A DNA stretch of 64,000 nt from Candidatus Nanoarchaeia archaeon (lineage in GTDB: Archaea > Nanobdellota > Nanobdellia > Woesearchaeales > SKIA01), in assembly GCA_028279685.1 (NCBI GenBank), contig JANQNG010000031.1, positions 124,001 through 188,000 of the forward strand, in the 5' to 3' direction. Positions 19,233 to 28,972 of this stretch are shown here, one piece after another; within the stretch, counting starts at the first letter, position 1; the number at the start of each line of letters is the position of its first letter. Under the pieces are notes generated by a model. That model searched no databases. It was not told the origin of the DNA and worked only from the letters and a program-made list of their open reading frames with translations. The position numbers were made by a program, and so were the translations under genes.

Positions 19233-20237
19233 ATGGTCTACATATATAGAAAGACAATCGGAAAAAAGGATTATTATTACTTACGTGCTTCTATAAATAA
19301 GAATGGAAAGAAAGTAACAAAGGATGTCGCATATCTTGGAAATAATTCATCAAAATTAGCATCAAAAATAGAAAGCCTTCCATCAAAATATTCTAAAGAA
19401 ATACGCAAGTCATACAAAACAATAAAGAAATTCATAGAAATCAACCATTATCTTGAAAAAATAAAGGAATACAAACTTAAGAAAAACCCATTTTTTACTA
19501 AAAAAGAGCTTGAGAATATTGAAGCATGTTCATATCACTGGAATCATGTATTCGGAAAATTACATACTTTAACAAAATGGGAGATACTTAAGAATTTTGT
19601 AATAGAATTTGCGTTTCATACAACATCAATAGAAGGCAATACAATAACTCTAAAAGAAGCGCAATCTTTGCTTACTGAACAATTGACTCCGAAAAATAAA
19701 ACTCTTCGTGAAGTATTTGATCTCCAGAATACAGAAATAGTCTTCAAAAATTTATTCACAAGAAAAAATTCTAGAATCACCCATAATTTAATATGTGAAG
19801 TGCATGATAAACTGCTTAAAAACATAGATAACAGAAAAGGATATAGAACAGCAGATGTAAAGGTTTTCAAATCAAGATTTGAAGCAACTCCCTTCAAATA
19901 CATCAAAACAGATATAGATATATTGTTAGACTGGTACAGAAAAAATCAAGCATTGCATCCAATAGTTCTTGCTACCCTATTCCACCACAAAATAGAAAAA
20001 ATACATCCTTTCTTTGATGGAAATGGCAGAACTGGAAGAATGCTGATGAATTTCATACTTGTGAAGAAAGGATATCCTCCAATAATAATAAAAAACGAGA
20101 ATAGATCAAAATATCTCTCTCTTCTGAACAAAGCAGACAAATCAGATCTTAACAGCTCAGATACAGTACATTACAAAGATTTAGTATCCTTTGTCATATC
20201 TGAGCATGAATCGAGCTATTGGAATATCTTTTTATAA
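19233..20237 (+). CDS. Fic-family protein
   Basis: HPFFDGNGRTGR Fic motif; TTSIEGN inhibitory-type motif upstream. Confidence 0.92.
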   Translation: MVYIYRKTIGKKDYYYLRASINKNGKKVTKDVAYLGNNSSKLASKIESLPSKYSKEIRKSYKTIKKFIEINHYLEKIKEYKLKKNPFFTKKELENIEACSYHWNHVFGKLHTLTKWEILKNFVIEFAFHTTSIEGNTITLKEAQSLLTEQLTPKNKTLREVFDLQNTEIVFKNLFTRKNSRITHNLICEVHDKLLKNIDNRKGYRTADVKVFKSRFEATPFKYIKTDIDILLDWYRKNQALHPIVLATLFHHKIEKIHPFFDGNGRTGRMLMNFILVKKGYPPIIIKNENRSKYLSLLNKADKSDLNSSDTVHYKDLVSFVISEHESSYWNIFL

Positions 20238-20239
20238 TC

Positions 20240-20278
20240 TTACCCTTTATTTTTTTATTTTGAAAAAGAAAGGGTAAA
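20240..20278. repeat. Hairpin direct repeat flanking fic gene, right copy
   Basis: TTACCCTTTATTTTTTTATTTTGAAAAAGAAAGGGTAAA; one mismatch to left copy. Confidence 0.85.
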
Positions 20279-20430
20279 TAAGTTGGCCCATAAAAGCTTT
20301 CTTTATGTTTTCTGAATGCTCATGGCATTTCATTTTGGCTTTCATCTTGTGCTCCCAATAATCGATGTTTGCTTTAGCCAGGAAGAAGCTGAGAATTACT
20401 TAGATTGAGTTAATTTCTTCAACAATTTTA

Positions 20431-21387
20431 TTAATCAGGCAGATAATTGAATGCCAACTCTTCATAGAATTTCAATAAATATTTGTTTTTTATTATACTT
20501 CCAAATCTGTCCAATAACTCTTTTAGAAAATCAAGATATTGCTCTTCAGACGCAACATGCATTTCAATCTCTATATCATCCCCTCCAAAGTATTTATCAG
20601 TGTAAATGATGAAGTTTTTAGATCCTATGAATCCAAAGAAATTATTCATATCTTGTTCATTATAATTTCTAAAATTGAGATGCAGTTTATAGTATTTATA
20701 ACCCATCAAATTCGTGTCTATAAATAACCTATATCCTAATATAGCCTCTTTATCTTCCAATTCCTTAATTCTTTTCTTCACTGTGTTGATGCTTAAATTT
20801 GTTTTTTCAGCGATATTAACAATGTTCATCATTGCATTATTTGATAATATCCTTAAGATAGCATGATCTTTCTCATCGAGATCTATTTTTTTATATCGTA
20901 ATATCTTATCTTGGATCTCTCTTTTATTATTAACAAGATAATCTTTCTTATAATGCCGTATCTCAGATAATACTCCAACTTTCTTTTCTTCAATTATAGA
21001 ACTGAACTTAAGCATAAGTTCTTTTTCAATTGTTTCAAACTCAAAAATATTATCCAATGCAATCACAAAGTTCAAATCATGTCTTCCAATCATTTTGAAA
21101 AACCACATGATTCCTTTTTGATTCCTGATATGATCCACTAAGTCTTGCTCTTGATTTTTAGTGTAATTACATAATTTTAGAACAACCTTAATACTGTATT
21201 TTCCAAGCGCAAAAAGATTTATTTCTGTAAACGTTCCTTTTATGATCCCTTCTTTCTTCAAACGTTCAAATCTATACAATGCAACATTTCTTGATATCCT
21301 AAGCTTTTTCGCAATAACTGCTAAAGGAGTTCTACAGTTCAAATCTAACCCATAGAGAAGCTTTCTATCAACTAGATCCAATTCCAT
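20431..21387 (-). CDS. Tandem-domain Lrp/AsnC-family regulator
   Basis: LDLVDRKLLYGLDLNCRTPLAVIAKKLRISRNVALYRFERLKKEGIIKG and LDEKDHAILRILSNNAMMNIVNIAEKTNLSINTVKKRIKELEDKEAILGY. Confidence 0.9.
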   Translation of the reverse strand: MELDLVDRKLLYGLDLNCRTPLAVIAKKLRISRNVALYRFERLKKEGIIKGTFTEINLFALGKYSIKVVLKLCNYTKNQEQDLVDHIRNQKGIMWFFKMIGRHDLNFVIALDNIFEFETIEKELMLKFSSIIEEKKVGVLSEIRHYKKDYLVNNKREIQDKILRYKKIDLDEKDHAILRILSNNAMMNIVNIAEKTNLSINTVKKRIKELEDKEAILGYRLFIDTNLMGYKYYKLHLNFRNYNEQDMNNFFGFIGSKNFIIYTDKYFGGDDIEIEMHVASEEQYLDFLKELLDRFGSIIKNKYLLKFYEELAFNYLPD

Positions 21388-21493
21388 AAATATAGATTAT
21401 TATCAATATTTATATATTTTTTGATTGTTTGTTAAAAATATTGATAGCAAATCTTATATTACTGTTAATATTCTTATCATTTAGTGATGACAA

Positions 21494-21934
21494 ATGATGA
21501 AGGACTTTATGCCGGAAAAAAATTACAGGAGAAACTTCATGACAGAGCTAGTGGATAACATTAAGCCGTTAGGCATTATCTCAAGTGTACTTTTGTTAAT
21601 GGGTTTGAGCGTATATAGTTGTTTCAAAATAGAATCTTTGCTTCCCGATCCAGAATATAAACCAGATAATATAAGATATGGGCTTACGCCAGTCGTTGGA
21701 AAAACAATGTGTCCTGTTGATGCAGCAATACATGATAGAAACAAGGATGGAAAAGTTGATGAAATATATTATATGAGACCATTATTTGCAACGCCTGAAT
21801 TAATTAAAGAAAAACCAAAATATTATGATAGTTACAAAACAAAAACTATGACTCATGGAATCCAAGAGCTTGCACAAGAAATCCATAACAAACAAATGGA
21901 ATTAGTAGATTCAATGTATGTTTATTTCGATTGA
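21494..21934 (+). CDS. Hypothetical membrane-anchored protein
   Basis: Single hydrophobic segment; DRNKDGKVDEIYY EF-hand-like stretch. Confidence 0.5.
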   Translation: MMKDFMPEKNYRRNFMTELVDNIKPLGIISSVLLLMGLSVYSCFKIESLLPDPEYKPDNIRYGLTPVVGKTMCPVDAAIHDRNKDGKVDEIYYMRPLFATPELIKEKPKYYDSYKTKTMTHGIQELAQEIHNKQMELVDSMYVYFD

Positions 21935-21980
21935 ATTAGCTTCCTTAGAATTTCATTGAGATTTACTGATGTCTGGTTTT

Positions 21981-22382
21981 TTATTTCTTTTTTCTTAATA
22001 CAAGCACTAACCATGTTATAAATGATGCAAGTGTTGTTAGTAAGAATCCAATCACAACAAAAAGATATATTGCTATTGGCCACTTATTACCTAGAACATT
22101 AGTTGCAGCGTAGTAAAAGCTTAGTATGACATTAATGACAATTGTTATTAATAAGCCATATCTAAAAACACCAAATGCTAGCTTAATTTTCTCATAATAT
22201 TTATCATCTTTTAGAATTTTTACAAATAAATAACCTGTAAATATTGTTGGTAATACAAATAATAGAATAGGTAATAGCCCATCGTCACTTCCTTCATCAA
22301 TCATATCAATCGCACTAATTAAAATAATTATTATTCCTAATAATGAAATAACCCCCAATAATATTTGAATAAATCTTTTCAT
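21981..22382 (-). CDS. Membrane protein
   Basis: 133 aa, about four hydrophobic segments. Confidence 0.55.
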   Translation of the reverse strand: MKRFIQILLGVISLLGIIIILISAIDMIDEGSDDGLLPILLFVLPTIFTGYLFVKILKDDKYYEKIKLAFGVFRYGLLITIVINVILSFYYAATNVLGNKWPIAIYLFVVIGFLLTTLASFITWLVLVLRKKK

Positions 22383-22400
22383 ATTAAACCCTTTTACGTC

Positions 22401-23816
22401 TTAATTATTTATATATTTTCTTAATATCTCATTAACCTTCTTCCCATCTGCCTTTCCCTGGAAGTGAGCCATGCATTTACCCATCAAAGCACCCATGGGA
22501 GCTCCTTGGTTTTCGGAAATAATCTTCTTAATTGCTTCTTCCATAGCGGAATCGTCCATGGGTTTGTAATCTTCGAAGTTTATCTGCTCTCCTTTGATAT
22601 GCTTTGCCATGATCTCTTCAACAGCAGAAACACTAATCTCATTATTATTCAATTTCTCCAGAATAATCATAATAAAATCAGTATAATCAGTGGTATGTAC
22701 ATGCTCATATTTCTTGCTCATAACATTTCCTAAATTAAGCACATACTCTGCCACTAAAACTGGCTTCAAATTTGGAAATTTCGACATTAACTCATTGAAG
22801 TTAATATTTTTCTTCACTAATTGCCTTGCCAGATCTTCTGAGATGCTATGCCTTTCAGCTAATCCTTTTATTTTATCGTCGAGCAGTTCAGGCAATGCAA
22901 CATCCAAATCAAGAACAAATGATGGAATGTCCGTTTCAGGATACATACGTGCAGCACCAGGCATCGGTCTAAGATACGTTGTCTTCATCTCATTCACATC
23001 TGCATTTCTGACATGGGGTCCTTTCTTTTCAACTTCATCTATCTGTCTTTGTACTTCAACATCAATAATAGCAGGAATCTGTTTCAACTCCTGAAATCCT
23101 TTAATCTCGACACGATAACCATCTTTGATACTGACATTGACATCTTGTCTTATCGAACCGATACCTCTTCTACAAGCACCAGTACTACGTAAAATCATTC
23201 CTAACTTTGCAGCTACTTCCTTGCATTCTTCTGCTGAACTAATATCTGGAGCCGTTGCTATCTCCAAAAGTGGAATTCCTAAACGAGATAAATTATAGGT
23301 ATCTAATTCTGAAGTTCGTTCAATAGCTTGTGCAGATTCTTCTTCAAGACATAATGACTCTACACCTATTTTTCGACCATTCACTTCAACAAAGCCATCG
23401 TAGCCAATCAGCATTGTTCTTTGGAAACCAGAAACATTCGAACCATCGATAACCACTTTTCGCATCACTTCAACTTGATCAACAATTTTCATATTCAATA
23501 ATTTAGCAACAATTACTGCTGTCCTTACAGCATCTTTATTTACAGGAGCAGGAGGCTCCTCATCCATTTCCACCAAACAAGTAGCATCATGATATCCTTG
23601 ATACAAAAACTCCTTCTGTTTTTTCTCCTCAAACTCAGCTGCCTTATCTCGATCTCCTGTTTCTGAAGCACTCACTCGTAATCTTCGTTTAAAGGTAAAA
23701 TCAGGATTGTCCTTTTTGATAACACTAGGACAATTGCAAAATAATTTATGGCCCTCTAGCTGCTGATGGATCTCGATACCGCATTTAAAGCCTAATTCCT
23801 CATAATTCATACACAA
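22401..23816 (-). CDS. gatE: Glu-tRNA(Gln) amidotransferase GatE/GatB-type subunit (short form)
   Basis: GFKCGIEIHQQLEGHKLFCNCPS ... STGACRRGIGSIRQDVNVSIKDG; TYLRPMPGAARMYPETDIPS; C-terminal YqeY-like tail. Confidence 0.88.
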   Translation of the reverse strand: MCMNYEELGFKCGIEIHQQLEGHKLFCNCPSVIKKDNPDFTFKRRLRVSASETGDRDKAAEFEEKKQKEFLYQGYHDATCLVEMDEEPPAPVNKDAVRTAVIVAKLLNMKIVDQVEVMRKVVIDGSNVSGFQRTMLIGYDGFVEVNGRKIGVESLCLEEESAQAIERTSELDTYNLSRLGIPLLEIATAPDISSAEECKEVAAKLGMILRSTGACRRGIGSIRQDVNVSIKDGYRVEIKGFQELKQIPAIIDVEVQRQIDEVEKKGPHVRNADVNEMKTTYLRPMPGAARMYPETDIPSFVLDLDVALPELLDDKIKGLAERHSISEDLARQLVKKNINFNELMSKFPNLKPVLVAEYVLNLGNVMSKKYEHVHTTDYTDFIMIILEKLNNNEISVSAVEEIMAKHIKGEQINFEDYKPMDDSAMEEAIKKIISENQGAPMGALMGKCMAHFQGKADGKKVNEILRKYINN

Positions 23817-23828
23817 GAAAAGATAAGA

Positions 23829-25007
23829 CTATTTATATGCTTTATTGCTCTGAGGGCTTGCTATCCTCAAAATAACCATATATACAAGTATAATTCCAGC
23901 CAATATCAAGAACGCCAATTGCATCGAAATCAATTTAGTAATATATCCTACAATAGGAAAGAGCATAACCGCACCAATGTTATCACCCATGTTTCTTATA
24001 GAAAGCAAAGTAGCACGATGGCTTGTTGGAATATTTTTATTCATATAGTGATTCAAAACCACTTGAGAAAACCCTGCAGCTAACGGAATGAAATAATAGA
24101 ATAGCAGCCCGACATATTTAATCATAAATGACATGCAGAAAATTGAAGCAAAAATCATTATTTCCATAAGTAATAACGAACCTTCTTGTCCTAATTTTTC
24201 TTCCAATTTATATGCAATTTTTGAAGTATACGCCATTAGTAGCGAAGAGATAAATGAAACAGCACCTATTAGAAAGATAGGAATAGCAATCAGTTCAAAA
24301 TATGCAGATGACATCGAAAATCCTATACTTGCTCCTGCTGCTAGAGGAACAGAAAAAAAGATAAGGTATTTGATAAAGTTGCTTTTCTTTACATAAGCAA
24401 TTCCCTCTTTGAGATGCTTCCATGAATTGCTGAATGTCATTTTTTTCTGAGTTGTATATGGTTCCTTCAGGAAGAAAGTAAGAATGAATCCTATAGTAAT
24501 ACATGGAAGAGTTGCGTATGCAGGAAGTTTATAGTGGACTGAAAAGAGAAATGCTCCTATGATAAAGACGAATGCTCCAAATACATTCGTTATGGTCGCC
24601 ATCAATCCAGATATTTTCTTATGTTCTTTTTCTCTTCCTAATTTCTTCAGTGTATCGTATAGTAAAGCTTGATTTGTTCCTGAACTGAGACTGACACCCA
24701 GCCCACTGAACATTTTAGCAACGAGAAATGCTGCAAATCCATTGAAGAATGCAACAAGACATATTTCTATTACATACATGAATCTTGAAAGCAGCAATGT
24801 TTTCTTCTTACCAAGCAGATCAGCGACAACTCCTGAAGGAACTTCAAGCAATAAGGTAGAAAGTGCAAACACCGCCATAATAATGGCGAATTGCTCGATA
24901 GGAACCTGGGATGCTATATAGAACAATGCTAAAACAGGAATAAAGAATCTTCCCCACATCAATGCTCCAATAACGTACAGCAAAGGAATATTTCTTTTGA
25001 GAGACAT
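23829..25007 (-). CDS. MFS transporter
   Basis: ~12 hydrophobic segments; LLEVPSGVVADLLGKKKTLLLSRFMY MFS loop motif. Confidence 0.85.
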   Translation of the reverse strand: MSLKRNIPLLYVIGALMWGRFFIPVLALFYIASQVPIEQFAIIMAVFALSTLLLEVPSGVVADLLGKKKTLLLSRFMYVIEICLVAFFNGFAAFLVAKMFSGLGVSLSSGTNQALLYDTLKKLGREKEHKKISGLMATITNVFGAFVFIIGAFLFSVHYKLPAYATLPCITIGFILTFFLKEPYTTQKKMTFSNSWKHLKEGIAYVKKSNFIKYLIFFSVPLAAGASIGFSMSSAYFELIAIPIFLIGAVSFISSLLMAYTSKIAYKLEEKLGQEGSLLLMEIMIFASIFCMSFMIKYVGLLFYYFIPLAAGFSQVVLNHYMNKNIPTSHRATLLSIRNMGDNIGAVMLFPIVGYITKLISMQLAFLILAGIILVYMVILRIASPQSNKAYK

Positions 25008-25079
25008 AGTTCATTTGCGATGATTATGTTTATAAATCTTCACAATAAAGCTTAAATACACTACACTTATTCTCGCTAT

Positions 25080-25751
25080 ATGACTAAAGTAAGTTTAACA
25101 CAGAGACTTGATACATTCCTTGTAAAATATAGACTACATCTTGAAAAAGTAAGAAAAGCTTCTGCCCAAGATCATCCAAGGCTTGCAAGTGAACTATTTG
25201 CGTTAACAGAAGAAGCAGGAATCCAAGAAGCAGTTGATGGTACAAACCCGATATTTGAAGTAGGAACAATACCTTACAAACTAGGTCCTAGATTAAGAGG
25301 TCCTGATTATTCTGAATGCCTGCAATCATCTAGTATGATTACAATACCTCATAAATCTGAGGATAATCCTCAAGATATAATGGTTTTGGAAGGATATCCA
25401 ATTATTTTTGACTTCATGACAAATGGTCCCCATTTAAATAAAGATGAAATGATCGAAGATTCTAAAAAAAGCATATATCTTATTGATGTTACTGAATATG
25501 GAGAGCTCAGAGTAACGGGTTCTGAAAGTTTAGATCGCGAATTTTTTATTGACGGTAAAGAGACAGGGATAATCTGCAGAGGCGCTGGTGTAAAAGATCG
25601 AATATACTCGTGCCTTATCAATCCATATATGGTTCTTCCAAATGGAAACCCCGGCGAAGAAGTCGATTCATTAAACAAATTCAAACCTCAATATTTTGGA
25701 AACGAGCCATTAGATGCCTTCTTAAAACATATTGATGTTGAAATATTATAA
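25080..25751 (+). CDS. Hypothetical protein (possible paralogue of 25824 and 28214 genes)
   Basis: Acidic 223-aa ORF; C-terminal LDAFLKHIDVEIL resembles ends of neighbours. Confidence 0.55.
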   Translation: MTKVSLTQRLDTFLVKYRLHLEKVRKASAQDHPRLASELFALTEEAGIQEAVDGTNPIFEVGTIPYKLGPRLRGPDYSECLQSSSMITIPHKSEDNPQDIMVLEGYPIIFDFMTNGPHLNKDEMIEDSKKSIYLIDVTEYGELRVTGSESLDREFFIDGKETGIICRGAGVKDRIYSCLINPYMVLPNGNPGEEVDSLNKFKPQYFGNEPLDAFLKHIDVEIL

Positions 25752-25823
25752 TTCAAGAAACCGCTTATAAAGAACTACCTTCTCAACAGTAACTATTAAA
25801 TACTACTATTTTATCCCATTCCC

Positions 25824-26630
25824 ATGCATAACTTCAACACATTCAATGACAGCATTGGATATTTAATGAATGCCTACAATTCATATTTAAAAGGATTGAA
25901 AGAAACAAAACCTAAACTTGCAGAGAAGGCTATAAAAGATATTAGAAAAGATTCCTGTTTAGAATTTGAAATAAATGATTCTCCTTTGCTTATTGGAGAC
26001 ATTTATACTAATGCATCATACGATCCTCACAATGAAAGAGTCAAGCATACCTGGGAAGGAAAAATTCACTTTTCAATCATTCATGCCGTTGATGAAAATA
26101 TTTGTCTTGATAACGAAATTTTAGAAAAGAATTCCAAAAAAATTTCAATATTCAAGCCAAGAGCAGCAAATATAGAAGAGCACGATGTATTACAAAACGA
26201 TGTATTTGACGGCAAACCATATTCTGGGAATCTTGTGCTAAGATTTGAACCCGGAATATATTTGGAGGAAACCCATCTATTTAATGGAGTTGAAGTCTTG
26301 TCAACAGATTATGGAAAATTTGACACCACAGAATATAATAGGAGTTGGGTTTTCAGAGAAAACAATAAGGGAATGTGTATGCTTTTGAATAATGGAAATG
26401 ATATTATTTCTAAGCCATTGGAAACAATAAATATGGATGGCATAGCAGTTACAAAGAAAGAAAAAGAGAGGTTTTCTCATCGCAACAGACGTATTTGCGG
26501 GGGACTCGATATGCTTATCTGGCACTTAGGAATAAAAGTACAAGGATATGTTCATATCGATCCATTATCAGAACAAGGAATAACATACGCAAATGAATTT
26601 AAGAATCAAAAAATCTCTGCACTTCCTTGA
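25824..26630 (+). CDS. Hypothetical protein, paralogue of 28214 gene
   Basis: LLIGDIYTNASYDPHNERVKHTWEGKIHFSIIHAVDENICLDNEILEKN aligns with the 28214 product. Confidence 0.62.
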   Translation: MHNFNTFNDSIGYLMNAYNSYLKGLKETKPKLAEKAIKDIRKDSCLEFEINDSPLLIGDIYTNASYDPHNERVKHTWEGKIHFSIIHAVDENICLDNEILEKNSKKISIFKPRAANIEEHDVLQNDVFDGKPYSGNLVLRFEPGIYLEETHLFNGVEVLSTDYGKFDTTEYNRSWVFRENNKGMCMLLNNGNDIISKPLETINMDGIAVTKKEKERFSHRNRRICGGLDMLIWHLGIKVQGYVHIDPLSEQGITYANEFKNQKISALP

Positions 26631-27483
26631 AATATCTTCTCATAAACCATTGAAGGAATATAGTTTCATCCTTTTTCATCTGAGACCTTTCTAAAGCATT
26701 ATAATAACCAGTCCTATTACTATATAAGATATTGAGCATAGGATATCTATTCCTGTGCAATACAAAATTCATCAATAATCTGCTTATTCTTCCATTTCCA
26801 TCTGAAAATGGATGAATCGTAACAAATTTTAAATGAACTAAAGCAGCTAATTCAACCGGATTGATTTTAGCCTTCTTATACCATTTCATAAAATCCTTCA
26901 GAAGAGATTCTACTAAATATGAGGGAGGAGGTACAAAATTCGACCCTGCGATTGCTACATTATGCTTTCTAAATCTTCCTGCAATATCCTTTTTTGTTTC
27001 AGAAAATAACTCTTTATGCCATTTTAGAACAGTTCTTAGATTAATATCTTCTTTGAATCTTAGTATTTTATGAAATAGTCTATTATGCGCTTCAGCCTCT
27101 TTAACATCCCTTATGGGCTTAATTCTAGGAGTAATTCCCTCCTCTAAAAGATTTGCCGTTTCTCTTAAAGTTAACGTAGATCCTTCTATTCTCTGAGTAT
27201 CATATGTAAATCTTATTGCAAAATTCTCATAGTTTTTAATTTGAGCAGATTTAGGAGTGTTTTTTCTCTCTACTAAATAATTTTTCTTTATGTTTTTTAA
27301 CGATGCTCTCCACTTTTCTCTAAGTATCTCAAGCATAAACTCTTTTTTTAGAGAACCAATATCTTTCGGTTTTTCTTTTCCCAAATATTTGTCTTTTTTC
27401 CATACTTTAGGCCCTTCTCTAACAGAATGCTCCAAATAATAATACTTTTTTCCTTTTATTATTCTCCTAACTAGTTCAACCAT
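26599..27483 (-). CDS. Fic-family protein
   Basis: HPFSDGNGRISR Fic motif; TQRIEGS inhibitory-type motif. Confidence 0.92.
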   Translation of the reverse strand: MVELVRRIIKGKKYYYLEHSVREGPKVWKKDKYLGKEKPKDIGSLKKEFMLEILREKWRASLKNIKKNYLVERKNTPKSAQIKNYENFAIRFTYDTQRIEGSTLTLRETANLLEEGITPRIKPIRDVKEAEAHNRLFHKILRFKEDINLRTVLKWHKELFSETKKDIAGRFRKHNVAIAGSNFVPPPSYLVESLLKDFMKWYKKAKINPVELAALVHLKFVTIHPFSDGNGRISRLLMNFVLHRNRYPMLNILYSNRTGYYNALERSQMKKDETIFLQWFMRRYFKEVQRFFDS

Positions 27484-27595
27484 ACAAATAAGTTACCACT
27501 ACAAATTTATAAATTTTTCGTTTTTTTCAAAAATGTAGTGGTAACTGAGAGCCTAATACCAATAACTTTAAAATGTTCAGAATAACAGCTAACAT

Positions 27596-28180
27596 ATGAC
27601 GCACTATTATGATGAAAAACAAGGACATTTCAAAGAAACCATGATTAAGATAGAAGTACAAGGAGTACTCAAAGAATTCCATTCTGGTTCTGGTGTGTTT
27701 AGTAAAGATCATTTGGATAATGGTTCTGCGTTATTGATCAATGCAGCGCAAATAAAAGAGAATCAAGAGGTGCTCGACCTTGGTTGTGGTATTGGCGTAG
27801 TTGGCATATGTCTCAAAATGCTTAATCCCACTATTCATCTCACTCTTTCCGATGTTAATGAAACTGCTGTTGCTCTGGCAGCAAAGAACTGTCATCTTCA
27901 TAATATTAAAGGAACAGAAATAAAATCAAATTTATTTGAGAATATTAAGAAAGAATTCGACACCATCGTAACGAATCCCCCGTATGTTGCAGGAAGAAAA
28001 GTCTGCTATCAGTTCATCGAAGAATCGTATAAGCATCTGAAGAAAGGAGGAACATTGCAGTTGGTTGCGAGACATCAGAAAGGAGGTAAGATGCTGGAAA
28101 AACATATGGAAGATGTCTTCGGCAACGTTGAAACACTAAAGAAAGGTTCTGGATTCAGGGTTTATATGAGTAAAAGGTGA
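27596..28180 (+). CDS. RsmC-like class I SAM methyltransferase
   Basis: VLDLGCGIGVVGICL, TIVTNPPYVAGRK motifs. Confidence 0.86.
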   Translation: MTHYYDEKQGHFKETMIKIEVQGVLKEFHSGSGVFSKDHLDNGSALLINAAQIKENQEVLDLGCGIGVVGICLKMLNPTIHLTLSDVNETAVALAAKNCHLHNIKGTEIKSNLFENIKKEFDTIVTNPPYVAGRKVCYQFIEESYKHLKKGGTLQLVARHQKGGKMLEKHMEDVFGNVETLKKGSGFRVYMSKR

Positions 28181-28213
28181 TTTTACCTAATTACAAATAG
28201 AAAATCTTAAATA

Positions 28214-28972
28214 GTGTATATTGTTCGAAGCAAAATGAGCAGGGATAACTTTAGATTGAGCAGAAAACTTTTTCTTTTCATGAAATATTACCTTACTCAT
28301 CTTCAACAGATACGCGATCAAAACAGCAACGACCTTATAGAAGAAATACGAAAACTCAGAATTAAGGAAACAGAACAAAATTTCAAAATTGAGCAAAAAT
28401 ATATGCATGCGCCAATAACTGTTGGAACTTTATATGTTGATGCTTTCTCTTCCAGCAAAGAGCATGCATGGGATGGAAGAATAGGTATCAGCATTCTTCA
28501 CTCTTTGGATCCTAAAGAAAAACCTATTGAAGATAAAGAAATCATATTGCAAAATCTTGACCGTGTCTGTCTTTCTACGTGGAATCCTGACACCTTCGAA
28601 GGATATCATAATCTTGAATTGCTTTTTGAGCCTGAAATAAATCTTAATGAAATAATAAACTTCAAACATCATAAATATCCTAGTGGTATGCGTCTTGCAC
28701 AGATGAGCCTTTATGGAACCATCATCGCTCATGAGAAAGGCCCTTACTTTTTTTGCCCGGCAAATACAGAAACAAGTATGAAACTCAACAGAGGCACAGA
28801 TGTTATTAATACTCCTCTCTACAGTGTTCGAATGATTTGGGAGGATGGTATTAGAATCCAAAAATCAGAAATAGAACATAGAAACAAAGATCCAGAAAAA
28901 ATTTCCCTAGGACGAATAGACTACCTCCTCAAACACCTTGAGATCGAAATGAAAGGTGATGTCACTTATTAA
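28214..28972 (+). CDS. Hypothetical protein, paralogue of 25824 gene
   Basis: ITVGTLYVDAFSSSKEHAWDGRIGISILHSLDPKEKPIEDKEIILQNLDRV; C-terminal IDYLLKHLEIEMKGD. Confidence 0.62.
   Translation: MYIVRSKMSRDNFRLSRKLFLFMKYYLTHLQQIRDQNSNDLIEEIRKLRIKETEQNFKIEQKYMHAPITVGTLYVDAFSSSKEHAWDGRIGISILHSLDPKEKPIEDKEIILQNLDRVCLSTWNPDTFEGYHNLELLFEPEINLNEIINFKHHKYPSGMRLAQMSLYGTIIAHEKGPYFFCPANTETSMKLNRGTDVINTPLYSVRMIWEDGIRIQKSEIEHRNKDPEKISLGRIDYLLKHLEIEMKGDVTY

Noticed and set aside
23829-25007. MFS gene as part of an amino-acid transport system
   Set aside because: MFS identity is clear, but nothing in the sequence supports an amino-acid substrate.
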